A DNA stretch of 64,000 bases from Plantactinospora endophytica. Its GTDB lineage: Bacteria > Actinomycetota > Actinomycetes > Mycobacteriales > Micromonosporaceae. Position numbers and translations under genes: made by a program. The DNA lies in the NCBI RefSeq assembly GCF_016862915.1, contig NZ_BONW01000021.1:523616-587615 (forward strand). The letters are read 5' to 3'. The notes beneath the pieces are model-generated. The model was not told the origin of the DNA and ran no database searches. It was given only the letters and a program-made list of their open reading frames with translations. Of this stretch, positions 35,034 through 43,896 are shown piece after piece. The first letter of the stretch is position 1; each line of letters begins with the position of its first letter.

Positions 35034-36305
35034 GTGCCGCCACCGTCCCCGTACGACCCCGCCGCGCTGCGCCGTGCCCGGGTCGCGGTGTCGTTGCTGT
35101 TCCTGCTCTTCGGAATGGCGATCGGCACCTGGACGGCCCGGATCCCGGCGGTGAAGGAGAGCCTGGGGCTGACCGACGGCCAGCTCAGCGTGGGCCTGCT
35201 CGGGCTGGCCGCCGGCGCCATCACCGGGATGCAACTGACCGGACGCCTGGTCGACCGGTACGGCAGTGCCCGGGTGATGCTGCCGGTGGCCTTCGCCGAG
35301 GGCGGCTGCCTGCTGCTGCCCGGGTACGCCGGCACCCTGACCACGCTGACCCTGGCGCTCTTCGTCTTCGGCGCGGTGCACGGCACCCTCAACATCGCGA
35401 TGAACGCCAACGCGGTCGAGGTCGAACGTGCGCGCGGTCGACCGATGCTCTCGTCCTGCCACGCGGTCTACAGCATCGGCGGCTTCCTCGGTGCGGCGGT
35501 CGGCGGTCTCTTCGCCCGCGCCGATGCCAGCGTCGCCGTCACCTTCTGGGCGACCGCCCTGATCGCGGTCGCCTCCGCCGGCTGGGCCGCCCGCTGGGCA
35601 CTGCCGTCCCCCGGGCACCCGGTGTCCGCACACCCCGCCGACCCGCCCGCCGATCCGTCCATGGAGCCGCCGGCAGCCTCGCCCGCCGGGCCGGCCGGCG
35701 AGCCGCCCGCCGGTCGTCCGGGCGGGGTGTTCTTCCTCGGCGTACTGGCGTTCTGCTGCCTGGTCGGCGAAGGTGCCGCCGCCGACTGGAGCACGGTCTA
35801 CCTCCGGGACAGCCTGGGCAGCGGACCGGGCTTCGCCGCCGCCGCGTTCGCCGCCTTCTCGATCATGATGACCGCAGGCCGGCTGGTCGGCGACCGACTG
35901 GCCGCCGCCCTCGGGCCGGTCGCCCTGGTACGCGGCTGCGGAGTGCTCGCCGCCCTCGGGCTGGGCGGCGCCCTACTCGTCGACCACCCGGTCGCCGGGT
36001 TGGTCGGGTTCGGTTGCCTCGGCGCCGGGCTGTCCTGCATCGCGCCGCAGGTCTTCTCGGCCGCCGGCAACCGTGATCCCCGTCAGGCCGGCCGGGCGCT
36101 GGCCCGGGTCGCCGGCCTGGGCTACCTGGGTTTCCTCGTCGGTCCGGTGGTGATCGGCGGTGTCGCCGAACTGTTCGGGCTGCCCCGCGCGCTGGCGATC
36201 CCGGCACTGCTGGCGCTCTTCGTCGCGCTCGCCGCCGGAGCGGTCCGGCCCCGCTCCGAGCGGGAACGTCCGACCCGTCCGGTCACCCCGGAGCCGAGAT
36301 CCTGA
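35034..36305 (+). CDS. Major facilitator superfamily transporter
   Basis: 423 residues from GTG 35034 (GGGGG upstream). Twelve hydrophobic segments, starting RVAVSLLFLLFGMAIGTW, with a TM2-3 loop of the form GRLVDRYGSARVM. A Pro/Ala-rich cytoplasmic loop of ~50 residues lies in the middle (~195-245). The pattern fits the sugar/drug efflux group (YbjJ-like) with no proven substrate. The 3' end overlaps the convergent AlkZ-like gene by 23 bases. Confidence 0.87.
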   Translation: MPPPSPYDPAALRRARVAVSLLFLLFGMAIGTWTARIPAVKESLGLTDGQLSVGLLGLAAGAITGMQLTGRLVDRYGSARVMLPVAFAEGGCLLLPGYAGTLTTLTLALFVFGAVHGTLNIAMNANAVEVERARGRPMLSSCHAVYSIGGFLGAAVGGLFARADASVAVTFWATALIAVASAGWAARWALPSPGHPVSAHPADPPADPSMEPPAASPAGPAGEPPAGRPGGVFFLGVLAFCCLVGEGAAADWSTVYLRDSLGSGPGFAAAAFAAFSIMMTAGRLVGDRLAAALGPVALVRGCGVLAALGLGGALLVDHPVAGLVGFGCLGAGLSCIAPQVFSAAGNRDPRQAGRALARVAGLGYLGFLVGPVVIGGVAELFGLPRALAIPALLALFVALAAGAVRPRSERERPTRPVTPEPRS

Positions 36306-37515
36306 CCTCGGGTACGCACTCCTCGCCGGCCAGGAAGAGGAGCAGCTCCGTCCCCTCGGCGGTCAGCGCCTCGGTGTCCACTGCGGACAGCCGGACGAAC
36401 GACTCGACGCTGAGGATCGCGCGGTCCCGCTCGACGGCGGTCGTCCAGATCCCGGCGGTGAAGCCGTCGAGCAGGAGTGCCCTGGGCAGTTGGCCGTTGC
36501 GGGCGACGGACCGGGAACGGAACTCGTCGGTGACCACCCGGGACCGGTCGGCGTGCGAGAGCAGCAGGTTGTCGAAGTCGTAGAGGAACCGGGGCGGCGC
36601 CGGGGTCTGCGGATCGGGGCGTACGGCGTCGGGCAGGTCGAACAGCTCGGCGCCGCTCTCGTCGCGGAAGGTGGCCAGCCTCGGGCGCAGCCGCTCCAGC
36701 ACCTCGGCGAGCCGGGTCAGCCCGGACCAGACCTGCACGTCGCGTACGGTCGCCGGCCCGAAGGCGCCGAGATAACGGAGGACGAGGTCGTCGACCGGCG
36801 AGTCCTGGGACGGCACGGCGCCGATCGGCGAGTTTTGGGACGGCACAGCGCCGACGGGCGAGTCCTCTGACGACACGGCGCCAACCGGCGACTCCTGGGA
36901 GGACACGGCGCCGACCGGCGAGTCCTCGGCCGGGACGGCGCCGAGCCAGTGCTCGACGGTGCGGTGCGCGGCGGGACCGCTGCGCCCCCAGACGCCGCGG
37001 GGCGGCACCTGGACCAGCGGCACCCAGGTGCGGACGGCCTGGCCCAGCGCGGCCGGATCCCGGTCGGGCCAGCGCTGCCGCAGCGCCGCGCCGAGCTGCC
37101 CGAGAGTGAGCGGTCGCTCGTCGAGCACCCCACGACCGGCCACGACGACCTCGTCCCGGGACAGCCCGGTGAGCTGCCGGCCGGCGACCTGTGACAGACC
37201 TCGGTCGAGCACCGGTTGCAGCAGGGGCCGCAGCGCCAGCGCGTCGGCGGCGGTGACCAGGTGGATGGTCGAACGCATCAGCGCGATCCGGACTGCCCGC
37301 CGGTCGGTCAGCAGCTCCGCCACCGCCTCGGGGCGGCAGTCACGCAGCCGGGTCCAGAAGCCGACGTACCAGGTGTGTGCGGTCTGGGCCTGCATCCCGA
37401 CCAGGTGCGTCAGCGCGTCGAGCGGAGTGCGGTCCGACCGGCTCAGCAGGAGTTGCCGGTGCAGGGTCGCCCGGTTGAGCGCCCGGCGGCCGAGCGTTGT
37501 CATGGTCGCTGTCAT
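36283..37515 (-). CDS. Winged-helix DNA glycosylase-like protein (AlkZ/HTH_42 family)
   Basis: 410 residues of the tandem winged-helix HTH_42 (DUF1006) family that includes the interstrand-crosslink glycosylases AlkZ and YcaQ. The catalytic QxQ motif is present as MQAQ (Q42, Q44 in HLVGMQAQTAHTW), and conserved late segments FLYDFDNLLLSHADRSRV and DGFTAGIW fit the C-terminal beta-barrel. AlkZ protects azinomycin producers from their own DNA crosslinks; general repair is also possible. A five-copy 10-residue repeat interrupts residues ~190-240 and may be a disordered insertion. Confidence 0.85.
   Translation of the reverse strand: MTATMTTLGRRALNRATLHRQLLLSRSDRTPLDALTHLVGMQAQTAHTWYVGFWTRLRDCRPEAVAELLTDRRAVRIALMRSTIHLVTAADALALRPLLQPVLDRGLSQVAGRQLTGLSRDEVVVAGRGVLDERPLTLGQLGAALRQRWPDRDPAALGQAVRTWVPLVQVPPRGVWGRSGPAAHRTVEHWLGAVPAEDSPVGAVSSQESPVGAVSSEDSPVGAVPSQNSPIGAVPSQDSPVDDLVLRYLGAFGPATVRDVQVWSGLTRLAEVLERLRPRLATFRDESGAELFDLPDAVRPDPQTPAPPRFLYDFDNLLLSHADRSRVVTDEFRSRSVARNGQLPRALLLDGFTAGIWTTAVERDRAILSVESFVRLSAVDTEALTAEGTELLLFLAGEECVPEVRISAPG
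36794..36944 (-). repeat. Five 30-bp in-frame repeats inside the AlkZ-like gene
   Basis: Encodes repeats of the form (E/D/N)SP(V/I)GAV(S/P)(S/A)(Q/E). Length stays a multiple of three, so the frame is kept. Such tracts vary by slippage between strains. Confidence 0.8.
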
Positions 37516-37638
37516 CCCCCGGTTGATGGCTTTGCCTTGGCCGAGCCTATCGACGCCCTCCGACAGCGCCCGGCATGGCTTGACCAGAGACCTTCAGATG
37601 CAGCGTTACCCGTAGCCCCGATAACGGTAGAACCAGCG

Positions 37639-37667
37639 TTGCCCACCCCGACGGTACTGGATATATT
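37639..37667 (+). promoter_or_regulatory. Promoter for the DUF6071-GT2 operon
   Basis: TTGCCC (37639-37644), 17-base spacer, TATATT (37662-37667), the most AT-rich stretch in the area. Geometry is the same as at the GH9 gene, with the CebR-like box starting 17 bases after the -10 box. Confidence 0.65.
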
Positions 37668-37683
37668 TACCTTCGTCGTAGCG

Positions 37684-37697
37684 TGGGAGCGTTCCCA
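37684..37697. promoter_or_regulatory. CebR-like operator of the plus-strand cyclitol operon
   Basis: TGGGAGCGTTCCCA differs from the CebR consensus TGGGAGCGCTCCCA at one base. It sits about +10 to +23 from the predicted transcription start and 33 bases before the ATG of the DUF6071-like gene. Confidence 0.8.
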
Positions 37698-37729
37698 TGT
37701 AGCTGGGGACCGGGGGTGAGGTCGGCCGC

Positions 37730-38605
37730 ATGAGCACGATCCGGCTGCTCGTGGTCAACGGTTGCAGCTTCGCCCGGGGCGCCGAGTTGGCCGAGCCGGA
37801 CCGGGATGCCTGGCCAGCCGTGCTCGGGCGGGAACTGGGCATCGGCGTGGTCAACCTGGCCTGCGACGGCGGCTCCAACCGGCGGGCCGTCCGGACCACC
37901 GTGCAGCACCTGGAGTCGATCCGGGCGGCACACGGAATCGGGTACGACCAGATCCTCTTCGTCGGCATGTGGACCGCACTGAGCCGCAACGAGTACTACG
38001 ACGGCGGGATCGAGGACGGACCGGTCCGCCCCGACCTCGGAGTACGCCCGGCGCTGCCGGAGGAACTGCACTGGCAGCGGGTGGCCGACTGGAAGGCGGC
38101 CGAGGGGGACAAGCCGTCGAAGGCGTACCTGCGACACCTGTTCAACACCACCGGCGAGACGGTGAACTTCTTCGTGGACTGGCTGCTGCTGGAGCACCAT
38201 CTCACCGGTCACGGCGTGCCGAGCCGGTACGCGTTCGCCTGGGAGATCCTGCCCGACCCGATCCCGGCCGAGGCGGTACCGGTGATGCACGCGCTCCGCG
38301 CCGACCTGGTCTTCGGCAGGCTGCCGCCCCGGCCGGAGGAGACCTTCCGGGAGATGGTCTTCGGCCGGGTGCCGTTCGGCGACTGGGACCACCCGCTCCG
38401 CGAGGGACACCGGCACTTCGCCGACGCGATGCTGCACTGGCTGGCCGGCGACGAGCGGCTCCGCTTCCCACTGAACCAACGGAACGACCTGACCGGCGGA
38501 AGCAACGAGACCCGACGGACCGACCAGACCGCTGGAAGCGACGTGACCGGACGAAGCAACGACGTGACCGGACGAAGCGGCGTGACCGGACGGGGCGGCG
38601 GATGA
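37730..38605 (+). CDS. DUF6071-like / SGNH-fold-like protein
   Basis: 291 residues from ATG 37730. It opens with LLVVNGCSFARGAELAEPDR, where the GCSF block resembles the Ser-containing first block of SGNH hydrolases, continues with NLACDGGSNRRAVRTT and ends with DWDHPLREGHRHFAD, supplying an Asp-His pair like block V. Hydrolase or acyl/sugar-modifying activity is therefore plausible but unproved. The last ~35 residues are Asn/Thr/Gly/Arg repeats and look disordered. The stop overlaps the GT2 start by 4 bases (ATGA). Regulated by the CebR-like box just upstream. Confidence 0.72.
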   Translation: MSTIRLLVVNGCSFARGAELAEPDRDAWPAVLGRELGIGVVNLACDGGSNRRAVRTTVQHLESIRAAHGIGYDQILFVGMWTALSRNEYYDGGIEDGPVRPDLGVRPALPEELHWQRVADWKAAEGDKPSKAYLRHLFNTTGETVNFFVDWLLLEHHLTGHGVPSRYAFAWEILPDPIPAEAVPVMHALRADLVFGRLPPRPEETFREMVFGRVPFGDWDHPLREGHRHFADAMLHWLAGDERLRFPLNQRNDLTGGSNETRRTDQTAGSDVTGRSNDVTGRSGVTGRGGG

Positions 38606-39474
38606 GTGCGGCACGGCTGGTCTCGGTGATCATGCCGGCCCGCAACGGTGTCGCCACCATCGGCGCGCAACTGGCGGCACTGTCCCGGCAGACCTATCCC
38701 GGGCGTTGGGAACTCGTCGTGGTCGACAACGGCTCCACCGACGGTACGGCCGAACTCGTCGCCGGTTTCGCCGGCCGGCTGCCCGATCTCCGGCTGCACC
38801 GGGCGGCGCTGCGGGCCGGCACCAGCTACGCCCGGAACGAGGGCTGCCGGGTGAGCCGGGGCGAGTTGCTGCTCTTCTGCGACCAGGACGACGTGGTCGC
38901 GCCGGAGTGGGTGGCCGAGATGGTACGCGGACTCGCCCGGTTCCCCGCCGTCGGCGGACATGTGGAGCGGCGGCTGCTCAACGACGACGTCGCGCTGGCC
39001 ACCCGGCCCGAGAAGCCGGCCGGCTCGCTCCAGGGCGGATTCGACTTCCTCCCGTACGCGCTCGGCGCCAACTGCGGCGTACGCCGGGCCGTCTTCGAGG
39101 AGTTGGGCGGCTTCGACCCGGCCTACCCGTACGGCTCGGACGAGGTGAGCTTCTTCTGGCGGGCGCAACTCGCCGGGTACCGGATCGGGGCGCTGCCCGA
39201 CGCCGTGGTGCACTACCGGCTGCGTCGCCGGCTCCGGGAGATGGCCCGGCAGTACTACTCGTACGGCCTGAGCCACCCCCGGCTGTACCGGGACTTCGCC
39301 GCCGCCGGGCTACCCCGCTCGGTCCGGTCGGCCGCCCGTGAGTGGCGCTGGCTCCTCGTCCACCTGCCCGACCTGGTCCGGTCCCGCAAGGCCCGGGCCG
39401 TCTGGGTGACCCGGTGCGCTATGCGTTGTGGCCGGCTCGTCGGCAGCCTGCGTCAACGCGTCGTCTTCCCCTGA
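38602..39474 (+). CDS. Family 2 glycosyltransferase
   Basis: 290 residues from ATG 38602. GT-A fold: LVSVIMPARNGVATIGAQL, LVVVDNGSTDGTAE (nucleotide site), LLFCDQDDVVAPEWV (DxD-like metal site) and GSDEVSFFWRAQLAGY (acceptor/base region). It uses an NDP-activated sugar; C-terminal helices are basic and could associate with the membrane. Translationally coupled to the DUF6071-like gene. The last 165 bases overlap the convergent oxidoreductase gene. In the proposed pathway it would attach a sugar to, or transfer, the cyclitol-derived product. Confidence 0.9.
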   Translation: MSAARLVSVIMPARNGVATIGAQLAALSRQTYPGRWELVVVDNGSTDGTAELVAGFAGRLPDLRLHRAALRAGTSYARNEGCRVSRGELLLFCDQDDVVAPEWVAEMVRGLARFPAVGGHVERRLLNDDVALATRPEKPAGSLQGGFDFLPYALGANCGVRRAVFEELGGFDPAYPYGSDEVSFFWRAQLAGYRIGALPDAVVHYRLRRRLREMARQYYSYGLSHPRLYRDFAAAGLPRSVRSAAREWRWLLVHLPDLVRSRKARAVWVTRCAMRCGRLVGSLRQRVVFP

Positions 39475-40521
39475 CCCGGCCGGCCACCCGGCTCCCGCAG
39501 GCCAGTCGTCGTCGGCGGCGTACCGGACCCCGGTGCGGGACCGGACGTCGTCCAGGATCCGGAGCACCGCCACGGTGTCGGCCAGGGTTGCCAGCGGGCT
39601 CTCGGTCAGCCCGGCCCGCAGGCAGCGCATCACCTCGACCGCCTCGTGCCCGAACCCCTCCCCCTGGTACGGCACCTCGACGGTTCGGGGCTCGTCGTCG
39701 CCCCGGTGCAGCCGCAGCCTGGCGGGCCGGAAGAACCCCCGGTCCAGCTCGATCCGACCGGCGCTGCCGCAGACCGCGGCCGTCCACGGTGTGTCGGCGA
39801 CGATCGAGCAGGAGAGGGTGGCCAGTGCGCCGTCCGGATAGCCGAGCACCACCGCCGTGGTCTCGTCGATGCCGTACGGGCTGAGCGTGGCGACCCCGGT
39901 GACCGAGCTGGGCACGCCGAGCAGCAGCTGGGCCAGGGTCACCGGATAGATCCCGAGGTCCAGCAGGGCACCGCCGCCGAGTGCCGGGTCCCGCAGCCGG
40001 TGGCCGGGGTCGACCGGCCCCACCAGACCGAAGTCTCCCTGCACCAGCCGGGGTACCCCGATCGCGCCGTCCCGGACCAGTTCGACCAGCCGGCGGATCG
40101 CCGGCACGCACCGCATCCACATCGCCTCCATCAGGAAGAGGCCGGCGGAGCGGGCCCGGGCCGCCAGGTCGACGGCCTGGCCGGCGTTGAGCGTGAACGG
40201 CTTCTCGCAGAGCACCGGCCGCCCGGCGGCCAGGCAGAGCGCGGTCGCGGCGTGGTGGCTGGCGTGCGGGGTGGCGACGTAGACGACGTCGACCCGGTCG
40301 TCGGCGGCGAAGGCGTCCCAGCTTCCGTGTGCGTACGGGACGGCGTACCGGGTGGCGAAGCGTTCGGCGGCCTCGGCCGTGCGCGAGCCGACCGCCACCA
40401 CCTCGGCGTCCGGCAGTCGCAGCAGGTCCTCGACGAACTTACCGGCGATCCAGCCGGTACCCAGCACACCCCACCGGACCGGTCGCTCGGGTAACCGGCC
40501 GGGCGGGGCCGCCGGGCTCAC
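39310..40521 (-). CDS. Gfo/Idh/MocA-family oxidoreductase (first copy)
   Basis: 403 residues. N-terminal NAD(P)-Rossmann domain (WGVLGTGWIAGKFVEDLL), Lys of VLCEKPFTL and LDLGIYPVTLAQLLLGVPS of the C-terminal sheet domain. These enzymes oxidise or reduce a hydroxyl of sugars or cyclitols (inositol dehydrogenase is a member). The ATG-side overlaps the isomerase gene stop by 4 bases; it is the last gene of the seven-gene operon. The recognisable domain ends near residue 345, and the remaining ~58 Gly/Pro/Asp-rich residues lie antisense to the GT2 gene. Confidence 0.88.
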   Translation of the reverse strand: MSPAAPPGRLPERPVRWGVLGTGWIAGKFVEDLLRLPDAEVVAVGSRTAEAAERFATRYAVPYAHGSWDAFAADDRVDVVYVATPHASHHAATALCLAAGRPVLCEKPFTLNAGQAVDLAARARSAGLFLMEAMWMRCVPAIRRLVELVRDGAIGVPRLVQGDFGLVGPVDPGHRLRDPALGGGALLDLGIYPVTLAQLLLGVPSSVTGVATLSPYGIDETTAVVLGYPDGALATLSCSIVADTPWTAAVCGSAGRIELDRGFFRPARLRLHRGDDEPRTVEVPYQGEGFGHEAVEVMRCLRAGLTESPLATLADTVAVLRILDDVRSRTGVRYAADDDWPAGAGWPAGSGEDDALTQAADEPATTHSAPGHPDGPGLAGPDQVGQVDEEPAPLTGGRPDRAG

Positions 40522-41444
40522 CGGGCGGGCCCGGCCGCACCGGCCAGCGCCGCCCGCCGCAGCGGTTGGTCGGCCGCCTCCGCCGCCTCGGCCTCGGCGT
40601 GCCGACGGGCGAGGTCGTCGCGCAGCGCCAGGCAGTCGCGTACGTAGTCGCCGGCCCGGGCGATCGGTGGATGCGGGTCGCCGTCGCCGCAGTACTCGAC
40701 GCAGATCGCCGGTACGCCGAGCGAGGCCGCCTTGGTGATCCAGGCGTAGTTGTCCAGTACCCCGTCGGCGGTGTCCACGTTGAAGTCCGCCCGTCCGCCC
40801 CCGGGGTGCAGGTTCTTCAGGTGGAAGTAGCCGAGCCGGCCGGCGAGTTGGTCGAGCACGGCGGGATCCCGGTCGGCCGGGCTGACCACGTAGGCGTTCC
40901 CGGGGTCGGCGGTGGCGACCACGGCCGGATGGTCCACCATCGCCAGCAGCTTGGCGGCACCGGCGACGGTGTCGTGTACCGAGCCCGGATAGACCTCCAC
41001 CCCCACCCGTACGCCGTGCCGGGCGGCGTACTCGCCGAGCCGGCGGTAGCCGTCGGCGGCCCGCTCGTAGTGCACCTCCTCGGCGAGCGCGCTGCCGTTG
41101 ACCCGCCAGTCGTCCGGGTCCCGCTCCAGCGTTCCGGACCAGCCGTTGACCATGCCGATGCCGTGCCGGGCCGCCGCCGCGATGGTCCGCTCGACCAGGT
41201 TCAGCGAACGGATCCGGCGGGCCGGGTCGGCGTCGACGAAGTCCCCGGTGTAGCCGACGCAGTGCACCCCCACCCCGTACCGCCGGCCGAGCGCGACCGC
41301 GTCGGCGACCTCGGCCTCGACCCGGGCCGGGTCGAAGTGGAAGTGCACCAGCTCGATGCCGTCCCAGCCGTGCCGCGCGGCGACCGCGAAGACGTGCCGC
41401 AGGGGGTACCGGCGGAAGGTGTAGCTGTGCAGGACGAGCTTCAT
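40518..41444 (-). CDS. Sugar phosphate isomerase/epimerase (xylose isomerase-like TIM barrel)
   Basis: 308 residues from ATG 41444 (GGAGGG upstream). AP-endonuclease-2/IolE-like barrel: LVLHSYTFRRYPLRHVF, WDGIELVHFHFD, VGVEVYPGSVHDTV (metal Glu), VVATADPGNAYV (Asp), YFHLKNLHP (His) and ICVEYCGDGD (Glu). These provide the metal-binding ligands of keto-sugar/keto-cyclitol epimerases and isomerases. In cyclitol pathways a keto-epimerase step follows cyclisation. Coupled by 4-base overlaps to both neighbours. Confidence 0.87.
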   Translation of the reverse strand: MKLVLHSYTFRRYPLRHVFAVAARHGWDGIELVHFHFDPARVEAEVADAVALGRRYGVGVHCVGYTGDFVDADPARRIRSLNLVERTIAAAARHGIGMVNGWSGTLERDPDDWRVNGSALAEEVHYERAADGYRRLGEYAARHGVRVGVEVYPGSVHDTVAGAAKLLAMVDHPAVVATADPGNAYVVSPADRDPAVLDQLAGRLGYFHLKNLHPGGGRADFNVDTADGVLDNYAWITKAASLGVPAICVEYCGDGDPHPPIARAGDYVRDCLALRDDLARRHAEAEAAEAADQPLRRAALAGAAGPAR

Positions 41445-42451
41445 GGGTTCTGCCCTCCGGTCAACGCCAACCGCATCCCGCCGTTGGCGACGCTTCGTTC
41501 GAGTGCGTGCAGCACCCGCAGGTCCCGCAGCCCGCGGGCGACACCCACCTCGACCGGTACCGGCTCGCCGGCCGCGCTGGCGGCGAAGACCCGGTACTGG
41601 GCGAGGTACGGATCCACCGGCTCGGGGCGCAGCCAGCGCCGTCCCCGTTCGTCGCAGACCAGCACCGAGCCGCCGGAGTCCATCGCCCACGAGTCCCGGA
41701 CCACCAGCAGGCCCCGTTCGCAGACGACCGTGTACCGCGAGACGCCGACGTCCGGCGGCTCGGTGAAGGACGACTCGACCTGGAGCCGCCGCTCCTCGCC
41801 GAACCAGACCGTCGCCTCCACGAAGATCTCGGTCCGTTCCCGGTCGCCGGCCGGATAGCCGGTGGCCCGGCACGCCGTCGGCGCGGCGTCGAAGACGTCG
41901 ACCGCGGTCAGCAGCGGATAGATGGCCAGGTCGCCGAGGCAGCCGAGCCCGCTGTCGGCCCGCCGGTTGCGCCAGTCCCCCTGCCGGTGCCCGAGGTGGC
42001 AGGCGCTGATCGAGCGGGCCGCGCCGAGCTGCCCGGACCGGACCAGCTCGACCACCGCCCGGTTGTACGCGTTGTACCGGGACATGTAGCCGACCATCGC
42101 CGGTGCGCCGGAGGCCATCGCCGCCCGCAGGATCCACTGTCCACCTGCGACGGTGTCGGCCAGCGGCTTTTCCACCAGCGTCGGGATGCCCCGGGCCAGC
42201 GCCCGGCAGGCGTACTCGGCGTGCCGCCGGTTCGGCGTCGCCACGTGCACCCCGTCCAGCGGCGTACGCAGGAAGTCGCGGGCGTCCGTACCACACCAGA
42301 TTCCGGGTGCCTCGGCGGCGACCGCCCGCAACGCCGCCTCGTCCGGATCGAGTACGGCGACCAGCCGCAGATCGTCGGCGGCGGCGATGGCCGGCAGCAG
42401 CGACCGGCGGGCCAGGAAGCCGGCGCCGACGATGCCGATCCGGAACGTCAT
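41441..42451 (-). CDS. Gfo/Idh/MocA-family oxidoreductase (second copy)
   Basis: 336 residues from ATG 42451. RIGIVGAGFLARRSLLPAI (GxGxxA loop), TPNRRHAEYAC, LVEKPLADT (catalytic Lys) and LGDLAIYPLLTAVDVFDA. It is only distantly similar to the first copy, so a different substrate position or stereochemistry is expected. NAD(P)-dependent oxidation or reduction of a sugar or cyclitol hydroxyl is inferred. It lies between the PGI-like and isomerase genes with 4-base overlaps. Confidence 0.88.
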   Translation of the reverse strand: MTFRIGIVGAGFLARRSLLPAIAAADDLRLVAVLDPDEAALRAVAAEAPGIWCGTDARDFLRTPLDGVHVATPNRRHAEYACRALARGIPTLVEKPLADTVAGGQWILRAAMASGAPAMVGYMSRYNAYNRAVVELVRSGQLGAARSISACHLGHRQGDWRNRRADSGLGCLGDLAIYPLLTAVDVFDAAPTACRATGYPAGDRERTEIFVEATVWFGEERRLQVESSFTEPPDVGVSRYTVVCERGLLVVRDSWAMDSGGSVLVCDERGRRWLRPEPVDPYLAQYRVFAASAAGEPVPVEVGVARGLRDLRVLHALERSVANGGMRLALTGGQNP

Positions 42452-43896
42452 GGCACCAACTCCCCGCCGCACCAGTCCAGCAGCAGGCTGCGCGGGGCGA
42501 GCGACCGGTAGGTGGCCCCGGCGATGGCGTCCAGGGTGTACCGCTGCGCCGCCAGCGCACCGTCCAGGGCCGGGTCCCCGGTGCCGACCGGCGCGTACGG
42601 GGCGAGCAGCACCGCCACCCCGACCGACCGGGTGTGCCAGACCAGTTGGTAGGAGTGGTGGTTCCAGCCGCTGCCCTCGTGCACCTCGACGGGGCGGCCG
42701 AGCCGCTGCGCCAGCCGTTCGGCGCCGACCGCGCCGGCCGGACCGCTGCCGTACCCGACGACGTGCACGGCGGTGAGGTCCGGCCGGTTCGCCAGCCAGT
42801 CCGCGAGTACCCCGGCCAGTTCGTCGGCGCTGGCGACCGGGCGGCTGCCGACGGGCCGGTCGGCGGCGGTCGGTGCCACCGGCACCAGCCGCTTGTAGTG
42901 GTCCACCGCGTCGTGCGTGGCGAACCGCAACCCGTGCCGGACCGCGACGCAGGCGACCAGGGCGGCGACCGCGTAGCAGGCGGCCATCGCGGCGGCGACC
43001 GCGCCGGCCGGTCCGCCGGGCCGGGGCAGTGTCGCGATGCCCGCCGCGACGTCGACGACCACCGCGCCGGGGACCGGCCCGACCGCGACGTCCGGCCACG
43101 GCCGGAACCGTTCGGACTTGCCGCCCCAGCCCTGCCGGGCGGCCTGCAACGTCCACAGTCGCAGCCCGGGGCCGGCGTCGGGCGGCAGCCGGAACAGCAC
43201 CCTCGGCCGGCCGGTGGCGGGTAGCCGGGCCGACTCCTCGCCGGCCCACTCGCCGATGCTCCGGGCTGCACCGGCGAACGCCCGGTAGGTGTCGTCGAAG
43301 TGCGGCCAGCTCAGCATCCGGGCGGCGAGCAGCGCCGGCACCGAGAGCGGGGCGTGATACAGCGCCACCTGGTCGCGGTCGCCGGTCAGCGAGAGCGTGC
43401 CGCCGCGTTCGCAGAGCCAGGCCGGGCCGTCACCGCCGGTCCGCTGCCGGGCCACCGCCAGGGTCGCGGCCAGCAGCCGGGTTTCCCGGGTACGCCCGGA
43501 GGCGCTGACCGCGAACCCGACGCTGTCGACCCGCCCGTCCACCTCGCCCAGCATCCGCTGCACGGTCTCCGGGTCGAGCGAGTCGAGTACCCGGACCGCG
43601 CGCTGCCCCGGCACCGCCTCGGCGATCGCCCGCAGCCCGTACGCCCAACCGCCGGTACCGGCGAAGACCGCCCGGCGGCTGCCGCGCAGCAGTGTGCCGC
43701 CGCCACGTCCGGCGGTGAGCCGGGACACCCGGGGCCAGGCCGGCGGGTGTACCCAGCCCAGTCGGGGCGCCCCGGCGAGGCTGGCGAGCGCGGCGACCGT
43801 ACCGGCCGGCCCGTGCCGCTCCCCGCTCGCGGCCGCCCGCACGTACGCCCACAGTTCGGCACCGCTCGGCTCCCGTCCCCAGTGCCGGGCGGTCAC
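42448..43896 (-). CDS. Divergent SIS/phosphoglucose-isomerase-like protein
   Basis: 482 residues. AVFAGTGGWAYGLRAI and the later VGFAVSASGRTRETRLL match the SIS phosphosugar loop (SxSGxTxET), and GWGGKSERFRPW and ATHDAVDHYKRLVP recall the second half of phosphoglucose isomerase. It has two SIS-like lobes (~65-210 and ~220-460), but many PGI residues are changed. It could isomerise or bind a hexose or heptose phosphate for the cyclase gene upstream in the operon. Assignment rests on the loop motif and size. Coupled to both neighbours by 4 bases. Confidence 0.72.
   Translation of the reverse strand: MTARHWGREPSGAELWAYVRAAASGERHGPAGTVAALASLAGAPRLGWVHPPAWPRVSRLTAGRGGGTLLRGSRRAVFAGTGGWAYGLRAIAEAVPGQRAVRVLDSLDPETVQRMLGEVDGRVDSVGFAVSASGRTRETRLLAATLAVARQRTGGDGPAWLCERGGTLSLTGDRDQVALYHAPLSVPALLAARMLSWPHFDDTYRAFAGAARSIGEWAGEESARLPATGRPRVLFRLPPDAGPGLRLWTLQAARQGWGGKSERFRPWPDVAVGPVPGAVVVDVAAGIATLPRPGGPAGAVAAAMAACYAVAALVACVAVRHGLRFATHDAVDHYKRLVPVAPTAADRPVGSRPVASADELAGVLADWLANRPDLTAVHVVGYGSGPAGAVGAERLAQRLGRPVEVHEGSGWNHHSYQLVWHTRSVGVAVLLAPYAPVGTGDPALDGALAAQRYTLDAIAGATYRSLAPRSLLLDWCGGELVP

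Noticed and set aside
37606..37698. 30-residue Tyr/Arg-rich frame on the minus strand
   Set aside because: It lies across the promoter and CebR-like operator of the DUF6071 gene, has no ribosome site, and is better explained as control DNA.
41445..43271. Upstream extensions of the isomerase and second Gfo/Idh/MocA frames
   Set aside because: They overlap well-supported genes in the same strand. Start codons with ribosome sites and 4-base overlaps at 41444 and 42451 define the real starts.
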